A stretch of DNA of 64,000 nt from Enoplolaimus lenunculus (GCA_030248215.1 JASANG010003834.1:1-64000); one strand, 5' to 3'; positions 1 through 11,654 are shown, numbered from the stretch's first letter. Notes: generated from the letters alone by a model not told the origin. Numbers and translations: made by a program.

Positions 1-1984
1 TAAGCCTGAGAGTAAACCGGGGGAAAGTGTATAAGTGCAACTTGAATTCTTAATGTTCACAGCAGGGCACAACCGCAGATGTGCCTCCGGCTCCGGCTCG
101 GGTTCCAGCAAAAAAATCGAACTAAAGCTCTTGTTAAATTTTTGCCGGAGGTTCCATTAATCTCAGTCGTTAAATATTTCGCACTTTGTATGTTAACTGG
201 TGCATTTAAATCTGCTCGTTTGGTCTTTAAAACAATTTTGACAGCTTTAAAATGCCAAGATTTCTCAAAACGGCATTTTAAAACATTTTTTGCGACATTT
301 AGCAACTGTTGCCATTAGCAAATTTAACATTTGTTTTTGTTTTCCTTCACCTTGCGCTCCGGTTCAGGCTCCGGCACAAATTTGTTGACCTCCGGTTCTG
401 GCTCCGGTTCCGGTTTGTTTAGTTCCGCTTGCACTCTGGAGCGAAGTTTTATTCCACCGGTGTTTTATCGTATTGGACTCGCAAAATATGAAGAGCCAAA
501 AGCAAAGGCAATGTTTCTGATACGTGGGAATTGCTATTGTTTTGCGGTAAATTTTCCATAAATAGCTATGCGTTTTAACAGATAATTAATGAAATTGGAT
601 ATCGTATTACTTAGAAGACCGAAACGCAGTCTTAATTGCACGCATTGTATATGTTACCATTTGCTTTCACGGTTTTTACCAAGGTACAACCGGAGCTCTG
701 CCTTCTACTCTAGCTAGCGGCATGAAATCGACATCCGGCTTACATAAAATTTGCTGATCTTCCGCTCTAGCTCAAATTTTTCAATCTAGTAGTACCATGG
801 TTTTCAGCGACAAATTAACGTTACAATAATATCGTTTAAGGTTGTCTGTTTTATTTCCCAAACAGCAACTTCTTAAATTGTTTTTTTGGTTTTGTTGGGT
901 ATAGGTTTTAGGATGTTTACCCTAGATTGCAAGACAAAAAAGTGGAGCACTTTGGGGCAGTTTGCTGAGAAACAAGGCCAGTGTATAGATCAGAGGCGAA
1001 CCGTTTTTCAACTAGACTGGACTGTTAATATTTAGTAAGCTTTTCCTTTAGACCATTTTGTGCTTATACTTAGGCTTTGGCTCAGGTATTGGCTTGTACT
1101 TACGCTTAGGCTTAGGCTTACGCTTAGCCTTTATTTGAAATGTGTGATGTTTGCGTATATACACGCACACAGTTTTGTTTAAATAGTCCCTTCGGAGGGA
1201 CTCAGTAAATTTGAAAAGATTGTTTCCGAGAGAGTCAATTTGACTCCCCATTTTTTACAGTGTGGTTTTCGACGTTGTTAAATCGTAGCATTTCTGGGGT
1301 AGCGTTCACCCTTTGACGGCATGCAAAATTAATGCATACAATATTTATCCAAAGTGCTCAATGGTCAGTACTGCGCCCAGGAAATGTTGGTAAAAGAAAC
1401 AAAAACACTTCTAAACGGTAATGCTGTCGGAAGAAATAATCAGACAGGGCGCGTTGATAATGGGCGGAAAAAGGAAGAATATGTGATATGTGTAGGTACC
1501 TTGCTAGAGTATCGTAAAAAATTGCCGACGCGATTCACAGAATTTGTACAAATAATGCTTAGTTTAATTGCAATGCAAAATTTTAAGTACTATTTTTAAC
1601 TAAATTTCACTCGTAATAAAACAAAAGATTATCACCAGAAAAGGCGCTATTTGCGCATTTTATTGGATCAAAAATTCAATAAGGGTTAGTATACCAAAGA
1701 TAAGAAATTTTTAATTAAAACAATACTTAAATATTATTAATGTTTACTTTCATACTATTACTTAGTATTTATTTCTGCCTAACATCAACGAGTTAATAGA
1801 TTTTTAATAACAATAAGCATCGTCGCTATAGACGTCTTATTCATATCGTTGAACGGATATTCACCATGTCACGATTTTCACCAGCTTGTCATTCGTAGCT
1901 GTCAGGTAAACGCTATCGCTCATTCGTGGAGTAACATCTGCGTTCATTTGGCTCTAACTTAAGGTTGGTTTTGTCAATCAAAAA
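1..1984. other. 5' flank, repeats only
   Basis: No coding exon is convincing here. Positions 64-430 hold a CTCCGG/CCGGTT-rich element that begins CAGGGCACAAC, like the hAT-like ends seen elsewhere in the window. A degenerate TTAGGC tract lies near 1070-1130. Positions 1190-1256 match one arm of the palindromic element found whole at 36858-37070. The remainder up to the channel start codon is AT-rich without recognisable structure, and I could not place a promoter. Confidence 0.6.
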
Positions 1985-4900
1985 ATGCCTATACTGGACA
2001 ATATATCAGAATTTTGTGGTCACAGTTCGATACCTGGATTTTCACGGCTTGATTCTATTCGGTCCAGTCGGCTCAAATGGATATGGATCGGCGTGCTTGC
2101 AGTGTCGTTTCTTGGATTTGCGATCCATCTTGGTATACAGACGCGATTGTTTCTACAATACGATATAGTCACTGTGACAACGTTGAATAAAGAACCGTTT
2201 GTGTTTCCAGATGTGACGATTTGTTCACAGTTTCCGTTGATTTTTAGTCGAACCAATGCTACAAGTGAGACAGAGTGTTTGCTGTTAAGTACTGTAGTGG
2301 CCCGAATAAGAGGGGGAACCGATATTTATTTGGCCTCTCGAGAGGGTGCCCCTATGTTATTCGGTTACGGACTGTTATTTATTTTCAACCCACCCTCCAC
2401 CATCGTTCGTTACTGATATATCCGGTATTGCAACTATCCGGCGAATAAGACGTTTTTGCTTTGCATCAAAAGCTCGAGCGATAATGTAAGGTTATACTTT
2501 GGGATGTTACTTTCAAAACTTAAGTACGCTTTAAACTTTCGAACTCAACTTTATTTGGTCCTGGAGTCATTTATCCGCTACAATTAGACATAATTAACTT
2601 TTATGGACTCTAATTTAGGTTTAGAGACTCTATCTGCTTACGGACTCTTATTAGGGTTTTGGTTCTGCATCGTTGGTGTAGATCCGGTTAACATTATGGC
2701 CCATATTCTCAAATGTGTATAGCAAGTATCATCAGCAAGCAATTAGATTCCAAACTTACCAACTATTGCAGTGTTGAGCTCAGCATTGGTACAGAAGTGG
2801 AGCACGGCACATGCGAAATATATATAATATATAATATATATCTATATACCGGGTGTTTCCAGAGTAACTACCCACTGTTTGATGCTAACTATCGGTTGAC
2901 TGGGCAGAGGTAGCTCGCCTGTTTTTTGTACAATTATAGATAAGTATTAAAAGTTTACTTACATTACGACGAGACATCTCAGAACAGCTCCGTCTGTGCA
3001 CTGCCAAGCTGAATGCATTTCTCCAGTCGGGATGGTACAGATTGGCAAACTTTGGCACATAAGTCCACTGGAATTTTAGAAAACGCTGTTTTTATTCTGT
3101 CCATCAACTCTTGAGGGTCCTTCGCCTTACTTTCATAAACATCTTTTTTCACAACAACCAAAGGAAAAAGTCAGGCGGAGTTAAGTCTGGTGACCTAGCT
3201 GGCCACTCGATGGCAACTCTGCGGCCGATCCATCGATTCGGGAACCTTTCGTCCAGCCAAGCGCGGACTTCGGTAGCGTAGTGAGCTGGGACTCCGTCAT
3301 GCATGAAAACAAGGTCCTCGGTTGTGATTTGCGGGTAGACATTCACAGATAAAAGTTCCAAATAGCTGGTTTTATTGACATTTCCGTCAAAAAAGAATGG
3401 ACAAACGATGCCTTGTGAACAAATTCCGGCCCAGACACAGATTTCAGGGGCGTTGACCTGTTTGTTAATCGTGACATGTGGATTGTCTTCAGACCAATAA
3501 ACATAATTATGGCGATTAACATCACCATTAAGCTTGAAAACCGCCTCATCGGTCCACAAAATGCGACAAGGTTCAACGCACTGCGTTCCACCATGTCCAC
3601 ATATGTCTGACAAAACTGGACTCTGCGATCGACATCATCATCAGAGAGTCCATGGATAAGACGGGGCCGAATGGGCTTCACGTTAAGCTCCTTGTAAAGG
3701 CGCCAAACGGAAGTATGAGGAATACCCAGCTGGAGGGAGGCCTTCGAGTTGACTTGTGGGGGCTCCTGGATACCGCAGCGCTTAATGCAGCTTTCTGGTC
3801 CCCACTTGTGGCAGACTTTGGACGAACCGGATTCTGCCGATATACAGGGTGTTTCATAAGTAACTACACACACTTTGTCAATCAATATCTTCTGGCGTAA
3901 TATTTCGCAATGGTTGTTTATCGCTGTTTTTAATATTTCAGGTTATTATAAATATATACTGTTTATACCATGGATTTTCACGACGATCTCTCCCTGAAAA
4001 AATCTGTGTTGTGAAACTTTACTATAAATACAGAAAGCATGCCGAAGTCTCACGCCAGTGGAAAAATCATTTCGACTCAATACCTCCTACTCGCAAGACC
4101 ATGGCTGATATTATTTCCCGATTCGAGGACACTGGTAGCGTAGCGGTACGGCTGAGGCCGGGTCGTCCAAAGTCTGCCACAAGTGGGGACCAGAAAGCTG
4201 CATTAAGCGCTGCGGTATCCAGGAGCCCCCACAAGTCAACTCGAAGGGCTTCCCTCCAGCTGGGTATTCCTCATACGTCCGTTTGGCGCCTTTACAAGGA
4301 GCTTAACGTCAAGCCCTTTTGGCCCCGTCTTATTCACGGACTCTCTGATGATGATTTCGATCGCAAAGTCCAGTTTTGTCAGACATTTATGCACATGGTG
4401 GAAAGCAGTGCGTTGGACCTTGATCGCATTTTGTGGACCGACGAGGCGGTTTTCAAGCTCAATGGTCATGCTAAGCGCCATAATTGTGTGTATTGGTCTG
4501 AAGAGAATCCACATGTCACGATTAACAAACAGGTCAACGCCCCTGGAATCTGTGTCTGGGCCGGAATTTGTTCACAAGGCATCGTTGGCCAATTTTTTTT
4601 GACGGAAATATCAATAAAACCAGTTATTTGGAACTTTTATCTGTGAATGTCTACCCGCAAATCGCAACCGAGGACCTTGTTTTCATGCATGATGGAGCCC
4701 CAGCGCACTACGCTACCGAAGTCCGCGCTTGGCTGGGCGAAAGGTTCCCGAATCGATGGATGGGCCGCAGAGGTGCCATCGAGTGGCCAGCTAGGTCACC
4801 AGACTTAACTCCGCCTGACTTATTTTCTTTGGGGTGTTGTGAAAGAAGATGTTTGTGGAAGTAGGGCGAAGGACCCTCAAGAATTGATGGAGAGAATGAA

Positions 4901-7900
4901 ACGAGCGTTTTCTAAAATTCCAGTGGACTTATGCGCCAAAGTTTGCCGATCTGTACAATCCCGACTGGAGAAATGCATTCAGCTTAGTGGTGCACAGACG
5001 GAGCTGTTCTGAGATATCTCGTCGTATTGTAAGTAAACTTTTAATACTAGTCTATAATTGTACAAAAAACAGGCGAGCTACCTCTGCCCAGTCAACCGAT
5101 AGTTAGCATCAAACAGTTGGTAGTTACTTCTGAAACACCCGGTATATCAATATATGTTCTTAGGCTTGCGCTCGGGACCTGTTCTAGAAACGAACCATTC
5201 AAAATCCACGCTACCTTTTGAATTTAATACATTTTTCTCGCGTAGATTTCAGCCGTTTTTGAAATTGCAACCTCAACATCAACTCATCCACGCAAATTAT
5301 TGAGTGAAATTAAAAATATCTGGAAAATCCTACGAAATATATCGATGCCAAAAGGGCTGAATCGCTTCACTCGAAACGATAACCGTATGGCCCGAAAATC
5401 GCTTGAACGCTTCGCAACGACATTAAACTTCGGGCGGCAACTTGAAGAGCTTGTGATCAGTTGTACGTATCAAGGCGAGCCATGTAATTTTACACGCGAT
5501 TTTACCGCATTCATGTATCCTGATTATTTGAGATGTTTTACGTTTCGGTAAGTATATATCGTATCATAAACGCATATTTGCCCCAGCTGGCAACTGAACT
5601 GTCTCAAATGCAAACGGTTGTTCAGGACAAAGTAAACAACTACTAAAACATGAGCTGAATTTGATTTTTATGCTCTGAAAACAATGTTTAAGAGCAGCTA
5701 TTTTTTTGCTCTGTTATAATTCTTTCTTGTTTTGGAGGATAACTTTTGCTCATGGTAAAGACGGCTCAGTGTCGCTCAAACAATGCACCCAAAGCATGAA
5801 GGCAACTGAACTGTCTCAAATGCAAACAGTTGTAAAACATGAGCTGAATTTGATTTTTATGCTCTGAAAACAATGTTTAAGAGCAGCTATTTTTTTGCTC
5901 TGTTATAATTCTTTCTTGTTTTGGAGGATAACTTTTGCTCATAGTAAAGACGGCTCAGTGTCGCTCAAACAATGCACCCAAAGCATGAAGGCAACTGAAC
6001 TGTCTCAAATGCAAACAGTTGTAAAACATGAGCTGAATTTGATTTTTATGCTCTGAAAACAATGTTTAAGAGCAGCTATTTTTTTGCTCTGTTATAATTC
6101 TTTCTTGTTTTGGAGGATAACTTTTGCTCATGGTAAACACGGCTCAGTGTCGCTCAAACAATGCACCCAAAGCATGAAGCAAGCATTGAGAAACATTGTT
6201 TGAATAGTACTGCTCCATCAAAATTTGGCCCATGTTACTTTAAGGGGGTCCAGGTTTCTGGTGGGCCTATAAAAGAGTAGATTTAGATTTTAGATTACAT
6301 TTTTTAGGCTTAGGCTTACGCTTACGCGTAGGTTTAGGTTTAGGCTTAGGCTTAGGTTTAGGTTTAGGTTTAGGCTTAGGAATACGCTTAATCTACTGAC
6401 TGTTACGCACCTTAAAGTAACATTGTCCGAAAACACCATTTTTCTTATATTTTATTTGATTTCGTTACAGACCTGAATCGCGGCGTATCCGTGCTCCAAC
6501 TGCGGAAAGCGGTGTCAACCTACTGCTAACAACCGTTGACCGCCGAGCCTTGCTGACCGAACAAGAAATCTTGTACCAACTTCGAGGCGTGCTAATCGTT
6601 GTTCACGAACCTAACACAACTCCGGTGACATCTGAAACCGGAATTGTAGTTGCATCCGGGACTCATACTCATGTTGGTCTGAGAATGACAAAGTCGGTCA
6701 GAATGGTGCGGAAAAGCGATGATAACGGTAATCGGAAGACGCACTGTGTGACTGAGCAAGAACGTGACGCAAATACAAGTAAGGCTGACCCGTGTGCCGT
6801 CCTATGTCGCCGTACGTTGCTGCCCGTTATCGCCGCTCATCGTCCGTATTGTAAGCAAACGATCGGAGTACGCGTGCCGCACGTTGCTGCCCGTTATCGT
6901 CCGCACCCGTTCGGCAAGCGTACTCCGATCGTTATACGGACGATGACCGACGATGACATATGGCGACGGGCGGCGCCGGATGACAATAAAATTACTTAAA
7001 AGTACAGCCCCTATTTATACTTTTATGTCGATTCAATTTGAACCTGGTGTTTTCGCAGAAAGTTTAATTTAAAAAGTAGCTATGTTACTGTCTCAGTCTG
7101 AAGGTGGCAAAAGGGATACGGCCGCACTCTGTAACGAGTTTGAATATTTTATTTCAATTAACAACTGAATGCTTGCTGTGATAGTTAGATTTAAAAACGC
7201 AACTATACTCATATAAATAGGCGTTTTCCTATCCCAAAGACAATATTGTGCCGGCACCCATACAAAGTGCCCCGCTCGTTGGTGATAGGGCTCGCTGCGT
7301 TCAAACACAAATTTAGCACATTCTTCGTACTTGATTTGCCCTTACTTCTGTACGAACTTGAAGATCCACAGTGTCACGGATTCGTCAGTTTAAAAACCTA
7401 TTGCTAAACTGATAATAGGTGCTATACGCATTTGAGAATATTGACCTAAACTTCAGCTGATGGCTTCCATAAAACAATGCTCACAACGGTATGGCACGAC
7501 GAACAAATGCGTGAACAGTATAGGTTGACTTCTCGCTACACTCAACAGTTGTGCGCGGATCTGATGCGACAACAAATTGTTGCCACCAATTGCGGCTGTT
7601 GGTTTGAAGGTCGAATGGTGCCAGCGATAAGCCATTCTGACGACCCTGACCTTGCTCAGATACCCTATTGTCATGCGATATTGCCAGAGTTACTTCGCGG
7701 CAACAAATATAGGTGGAACAGCACGGAACAAAAAGTTTATATCGACGAACGCGACGATAATGACGTTGGTATGATTTTTGCATCGGTTTGGATCAGTTTT
7801 CTAAAAAAATCAAAATTTCTGTTACATTAATAAACTATCCTTAGTTGTAAAATTTAGGAGAAGTATTTGGTATTCAAAGTTTTAGCTAATCTACGGTTTT

Positions 7901-10371
7901 ATAGAAGTTATTGTTTGTAAACGCCGTAACTTTTGAGGGCGTATCAGCAGATTAAGCGTATTCCTAAGCCTAAGTCTTACTAAGCCTAAGCGTTGCAAAA
8001 ATGTGTTCCTAAGCCTAAGCCTTATTGGTCCCATGTAAAAATCGTGGACGGAACGTTTTTCTGTGAGACTGCAACAATGTAATCTTAAGCTTCAGGCTAA
8101 TTGTTTGCTCAGACTTTTAGGCTTAGCTATATGCTGATTTTTACGCTTTAGGCTCTCGTTTAGCCTTAGTTATAGGCTTTAGCAATATGCTTATACCACT
8201 GTAACGGCCATGTTCTATGCATTCGCCACTTATTGCTAGCTGGCGACATGACGTTGAGAGCAGTTTCAATTATATTTCATTTTAAGTGTTGCGTCGAATT
8301 CGATTCGAAGATTGGAATACAGATATTATTGCGAAATTGAACGAAACCAGCGCATGTTCTCATCGTTTTAACGATGCTAAAGAAAACGACGAAGAAATTG
8401 AACAATTTTGCCCGGTTACATGCGAAACACTGTCCTACGACGCTCAACTGACGCAATACTTGTGGCCGGAGTCCGTCAAAAATGCAAAAAATGCTCTTAC
8501 AGAATACCTTGCAGAGGTAAGAAAGGTGCCAGGATGCAAAGTGTAAAAAAATTTCGCTCATCGCGCGTAAGTATAGGCAGACACAGAGCGGATAGCATAA
8601 GTTATATATTGGTAACCGGGTATATTTATCTTTAGGTACCGGTTAAAGCATTGAAAATTAGATGACAAACATAATTTTTTTTACTTTTCCAATTCTGAGA
8701 TTTATATTTCATATAGGTATTTACGATATCCGGATATCCAGTGTGCATCTAAATCTATACATTAAAGCTAGAACGCCCCACATACGTATTTTGGACAGCG
8801 TTCCAACGGATTTTGTTTACGTTACGTATGCAAATTGAGAGCATGCATTGAGAATAAATATTGTTTCGGATGTGCTCATATATCGCAAAAGCACTACAGT
8901 TTTTCAAAACTAAGTTCGTTCACTTGAATACAAGGGGCCCTGGCAACAAATTAGTCTTGGGTTGGAAAAGCCTTAGTCCAGTTGCTTATGTGTTCAACTA
9001 CGTGTACAAGTATATATTTTCCAGCACAAATATGATAAATGCTTCAGAGCCGCAAATCGTCTTCTTCAGTTAATTTTAATGACAAAGCCGTTGAAAAATC
9101 GCTGTCATCAATAATCGAAATACGTAAAGCATATCAACGCGTAGATGTCTATCCTGAAGAGCTGCGTGGAACGCTAATTGAAGAAGCGTTAGCGTACCCA
9201 GGATCAAGCTATTTTGCAGGTATTTTCAACCTTTGTCCTAGGTGCATTCTCGTGCGCAGAGCGAAAATGTACGGAACAAGACTGCTAAACCCAGCCTGTA
9301 AATCATAAAAATTTGTAACGGCTCCTGTTCGAACGGAATAATTTCAGAAGAACCACAAAATACCATATTTCGTTATTATGAAAACTATATAAGCTTTTCT
9401 TTCTATTCTGGACTCGGACCAATCATCAATCAGCCACGCTAACGGATCCAAGAGATTGGCCACCCTGGCCTCGGTCCCCCAAATGGTTCAGAACCAAGAC
9501 GATGTGTTAAGGTTTGGCACCAAAATGCCGTTCGATTTTTCGCTTGCGAATTTTTTCAACCATAAATACCTCGCGCGGCTTCCACCTTTGACAAGTTTCT
9601 GTATCTGTTCCTGATCAGTTTACATTCTACATAAGTACAATTGTCAATTATTTTGAATGAGTTCTCTGAAAAGCACACGTTATTTGTGGTGTTTTGCCTG
9701 CATTTTGAAATATGTAAAGCGTTTATTACACTTTTGTTGAGCGACTATTTCTTTGGCCCATATATAGAACAGGGCCGTAACCTTTCCCTGCGGGACTGTA
9801 ATTGTGTAAAAGCTTAAGCTTTAGACTATTTTTTTGCTTAGGCTTAGGCTTAAACTTAGGCTTAGGTATAGGCTCATCCTTACGCTTAGGCTTAAGTCTC
9901 TTAAATGTAACATGAACCCCTACGGCAATCGCTTTTTGCCAATGTCACTTTAAAACGGCCAATGTTACTTTAAGGGGCGTAACAGTAGATTAAGCGTATT
10001 CCTAAGCCTAAGGTTAAGCGTTGCAGAAGCGTATTCCTAAGACTAAACCTAAACCTAAGCGTAAGCCTAAGCAAAAAATGCAATATACAATCTAAACCTA
10101 CTCTTTTATGGACCCACCAGAAACCTGGGCGCCCCTTACAGTAACATGGACCCGCTTTTGAATGCAAGTCAAGAAAACAGCAAATATGTTCGCACCGAAA
10201 ATTGTATAAATTATAAATTTTGATTACTTGTCTTATTTTTAGATGTCGGTGGAATTTTGGGACTTTGGGCTGGCATGTCAATTATAACATTCATCGAAAT
10301 ATTCAGTGCCATTTTTGAAGTCTGGTACGATCATAGACGGAAGCGGAGACAGCAACCACAACAACAGCAGC

Positions 10372-10404
<33 letters not shown>

Positions 10405-10445
10405 CACCGCCACAAGAAAAATCACCTGGAGTACTGTCTGAATAG
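1985..10445 (+). CDS. DEG/ENaC (amiloride-sensitive type) sodium channel subunit, 7 exons
   Basis: Exons are 1985-2264, 5253-5547, 6471-6778, 7457-7768, 8287-8516, 9048-9219 and 10243-10445, with GT/AG borders and matching phases at every junction; they give 599 residues. The family forms trimeric cation channels in the plasma membrane. Seen: TM1 at about residues 31-52, then the FPDVTIC motif at 74-80; a Cys-rich extracellular domain ([34 protein letters not shown]); and TM2 [17 protein letters not shown], which holds the GxS selectivity-filter motif as GMS. The usual N-terminal His-Gly gating motif reads SSIPGFSRL, so Pro replaces His. The cytoplasmic tail has a Gln run (CAA/CAG codons) and ends LSE. 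The start is the first ATG ahead of TM1. Stimulus and subtype cannot be read from sequence. Introns are full of transposons. Confidence 0.93.
2290..2665 (+). mobile_element. TA-flanked MITE (family M1), 3' end decayed
   Basis: The left end CTGTAGTGGCCCGAATAAGA follows a TA and matches the 5' inverted repeat of the intact copy at 52500-52941; the body is also alike. The right inverted repeat is lost. It sits about 25 bp past the exon 1 donor of the channel gene, so the open frame that continues from exon 1 to 2416 is MITE sequence, not exon. Confidence 0.85.
2848..3840 (-). mobile_element. Tc1/mariner-type transposon, truncated, minus orientation
   Basis: Reads on the minus strand as an IS630/Tc1/mariner transposase. 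[11 protein letters not shown] carries the first catalytic Asp, [11 protein letters not shown] the second, and [12 protein letters not shown] the third, with about 36 residues between the last two. The outer end CCGGGTGTTTCCAGAGTAAC is the terminal repeat. The N-terminal helix-turn-helix part and that end's terminal repeat are missing where this copy abuts the plus-strand copy at 3841-3845. The coding region is split over frames (2979-3161, 3149-3613, 3343-3885), so it is dead. It lies in intron 1 of the channel gene. Confidence 0.88.
3845..5142 (+). mobile_element. Tc1/mariner-type transposon, near full length, inactive
   Basis: Ends are CAGGGTGTTTCATAAGTAAC on the left and its complement-like GTAGTTACTTCTGAAACACC on the right, flanked by TA. 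The transposase starts near 4011 with a paired-type helix-turn-helix region ([38 protein letters not shown]), then the Asp motifs WTDEAVF, HDGAPAH and SPDLTP. The frame shifts at a T run near 4598 and again near 4835, so it cannot make a full enzyme; total length near 1.3 kb is normal for mariner. It forms an inverted pair with the copy at 2848-3840, and the two look close in sequence, suggesting recent activity. Confidence 0.9.
5589..6179. repeat. Tandem array, about 190 bp x 3
   Basis: Three direct copies start at 5589, 5801 and 5990 with GGCAACTGAACTGTCTCAAA. The last two are spaced 189 bp; the first is longer by a short insertion near 5622-5635. Copies are nearly identical, so the array is young. 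It lies in intron 2 of the channel gene. Confidence 0.95.
6227..6428 (+). mobile_element. MITE family M3 with internal TTAGGC-like array
   Basis: Ends are GGCCCATGTTACTTTAAGGG and an inverted match finishing CCTTAAAGTAACATTGTCC. The middle is a run of TTAGGC, TTAGGT and TTACGC hexamers at about 6300-6385. Other copies are at 9957-10152 (reverse), 13507-13713 and 58521-58714. Confidence 0.85.
6779..6990. repeat. GC-rich hairpin element in intron 3
   Basis: This segment is much richer in GC than its surroundings. About 34 bp starting CATCGTCCGTAT near 6838 is matched in reverse complement by GCGTACTCCGATCGTTATAC near 6917-6950, and GTTGCTGCCCGTTATCG occurs twice in direct order. It starts right after the exon 3 donor. 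It could fold as a long hairpin or be a palindromic MITE; no other copy is seen in the window. Confidence 0.8.
7925..8225. mobile_element. Degenerate M3 and M2 MITE remnants
   Basis: 7930-8035 resembles the reversed right half of family M3 (GGGCGTATCAGCAGATTAAGCG, then TTAGGC-type hexamers in the CCTAAG sense). 8020-8225 resembles M2, with CCCATGTAAAAATCGTGGAC at one end and GGCCATGTTCTATGCATTCG at the other. Both lie in intron 4 of the channel gene. Confidence 0.6.
9757..10152. mobile_element. Adjacent M2 and M3 MITE copies with TTAGGC arrays
   Basis: 9757-9912 starts GGCCCATATATAGAACAGGG (M2 end), carries a TTAGGC array and then degrades. 9957-10152 is a reversed M3 copy running from GGCCAATGTTACTTTAAGGG to ACAGTAACATGGACC with CCTAAG hexamers inside. 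Both lie in intron 6 of the channel gene, just ahead of the TM2 exon. Confidence 0.8.
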
Positions 10446-10531
10446 AATTTTCAGTTTTTTAGGTAAACAAACGTTTCATTGGTTGGGATTCTTCAATCAT
10501 ACCTGAGTATTTAGTTCAGTTCTGCTTAAGT

Positions 10532-10537
10532 AATAAA
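10532..10537 (+). promoter_or_regulatory. Candidate poly(A) signal of the channel gene
   Basis: AATAAA lies about 87 bp past the channel stop codon, in the expected direction and distance for the 3' end of that mRNA. Confidence 0.5.
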
Positions 10538-10643
10538 TACTTAACTGTTTGGACGTAAAAACAGAGAGAAATGTCATATTTGTGACAGTTCAGTATGAAA
10601 TAGAAACTTATAATGTTTCTTTACATTAAAGGATGTACCTCAA

Positions 10644-10925
10644 GTGCGTAATTTTAATTTTTGGACCGACGACAATATTCAAGAATTATTCGTTTGAACC
10701 ATGTCGCTCTGTTTCAGTGACTTAAGTATATTTACAAGGATGTGTGCGTAATTTTAATTTTAGACCGACGACAAAATTCAAGAATTATTCGTTTGAACCA
10801 TGTCGCTCTGTTTCAGTGACTTAAGTATATTTACAAGGATGTGAGCGTAATTTTAATTTTAGACCGACGACAATATTCAAGAATTATTCGTTTGAACCAT
10901 GTCGCTCTGTTTCAGTGACTTAAGT
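10644..10925. repeat. Tandem array, about 100 bp x 3
   Basis: Three direct copies begin near 10644, 10744 and 10843 (GTGCGTAATTTTAATTTT), and each includes CCATGTCGCTCTGTTTCAGT. They are nearly identical. Each carries a TTTCAG that could act as a cryptic acceptor, and a GTAAGG follows at 10979, but no frame links this to the neighbouring genes. Confidence 0.92.
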
Positions 10926-11220
10926 ATTTACAACTTAAACGCGCTTGTAGAAACGAAAAATTGGTTAAATTATACTCAAGTAAGGTTTCTGAATCCCAGC
11001 CAATATGAATCAACAGAAGGTTTCGGAAACTTAGCCAATATGAAACAAACGAATTAGGAGCGAATGCAACGCATGAATCTATAGACGCCGTCAGGTGATT
11101 TTAGTTGGTACATGTGCACATCATGGGTTCCGTCGGCAAGTTTTCGGTTTATATGCATATGTTGAGTAAAATATATTGGTTGATGGTGTCACACTACCAC
11201 TTCATTATATTCCTGTTCAG

Positions 11221-11654
11221 TGACGGATCCAGAAATTTCTGACGAGGGCACGCAAAAACCGTTGATGAAAAAGTGGCACCGAAGGTGTGTGCCCACTGAA
11301 GATGTTAATGAAATCGTGGCTCGAAAAACGGCACAAACATTATTGAGACGTACAGAAAAAGAATTGCGCAGAAGCGCAAAAGATTGTGCCAAATTTGGTG
11401 TAAGCTCCTACTTTTAGGCTTAGGCAAAGGCTATGAAATACGCTATACTACTGTTACGGTCATGTTCTATACATTGGCCACCTTACTCTAACGCGTGTCA
11501 CACAAAGCAAATCTATGACTGCCGCTTATGCATTCTTGAGCAATTCCGCTCACGTGCAAGGAGGACATCCTCCAGTGTTGGTGAAATATGCGCCGTGGTT
11601 ATGAACCTCAAAATTCGAACAGTTAATCTGCAAAACAAATTCAAAAAGCTATTT
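11221..11654 (+). CDS. Unknown protein, two linked internal exons
   Basis: Exon 11221-11399 follows TTCCTGTTCAG and ends before GTAAGC; exon 11541-11654 follows CATTCTTGAG and ends before GTAAGT. The first ends in phase 0 and the second starts in phase 0. Together they encode about 97 residues. The first part is charged and likely helical (KTAQTLLRRTEKELRRSAKD), the second is Ser/Arg-rich then hydrophobic and basic. No family is recognised. The incoming phase (1) does not match any donor I can find in the last channel exon, so I treat it as a separate gene with 5' and 3' exons not located, though an alternative channel tail is not excluded. Confidence 0.45.

Noticed and set aside
2284-2416. 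Extension of channel exon 1 through the open frame
   Set aside because: This part is M1 MITE sequence; the GTGAGA donor at 2265 gives the phase needed by exon 2.
6300-6385. Chromosome end or true telomere
   Set aside because: The arrays are short, degenerate, scattered and enclosed by MITE ends, with genes on both sides.
6779-6999. Continuation of channel exon 3
   Set aside because: The GTAAGG donor at 6779 matches exon 4 in phase, and the following open frame is the GC-rich hairpin.
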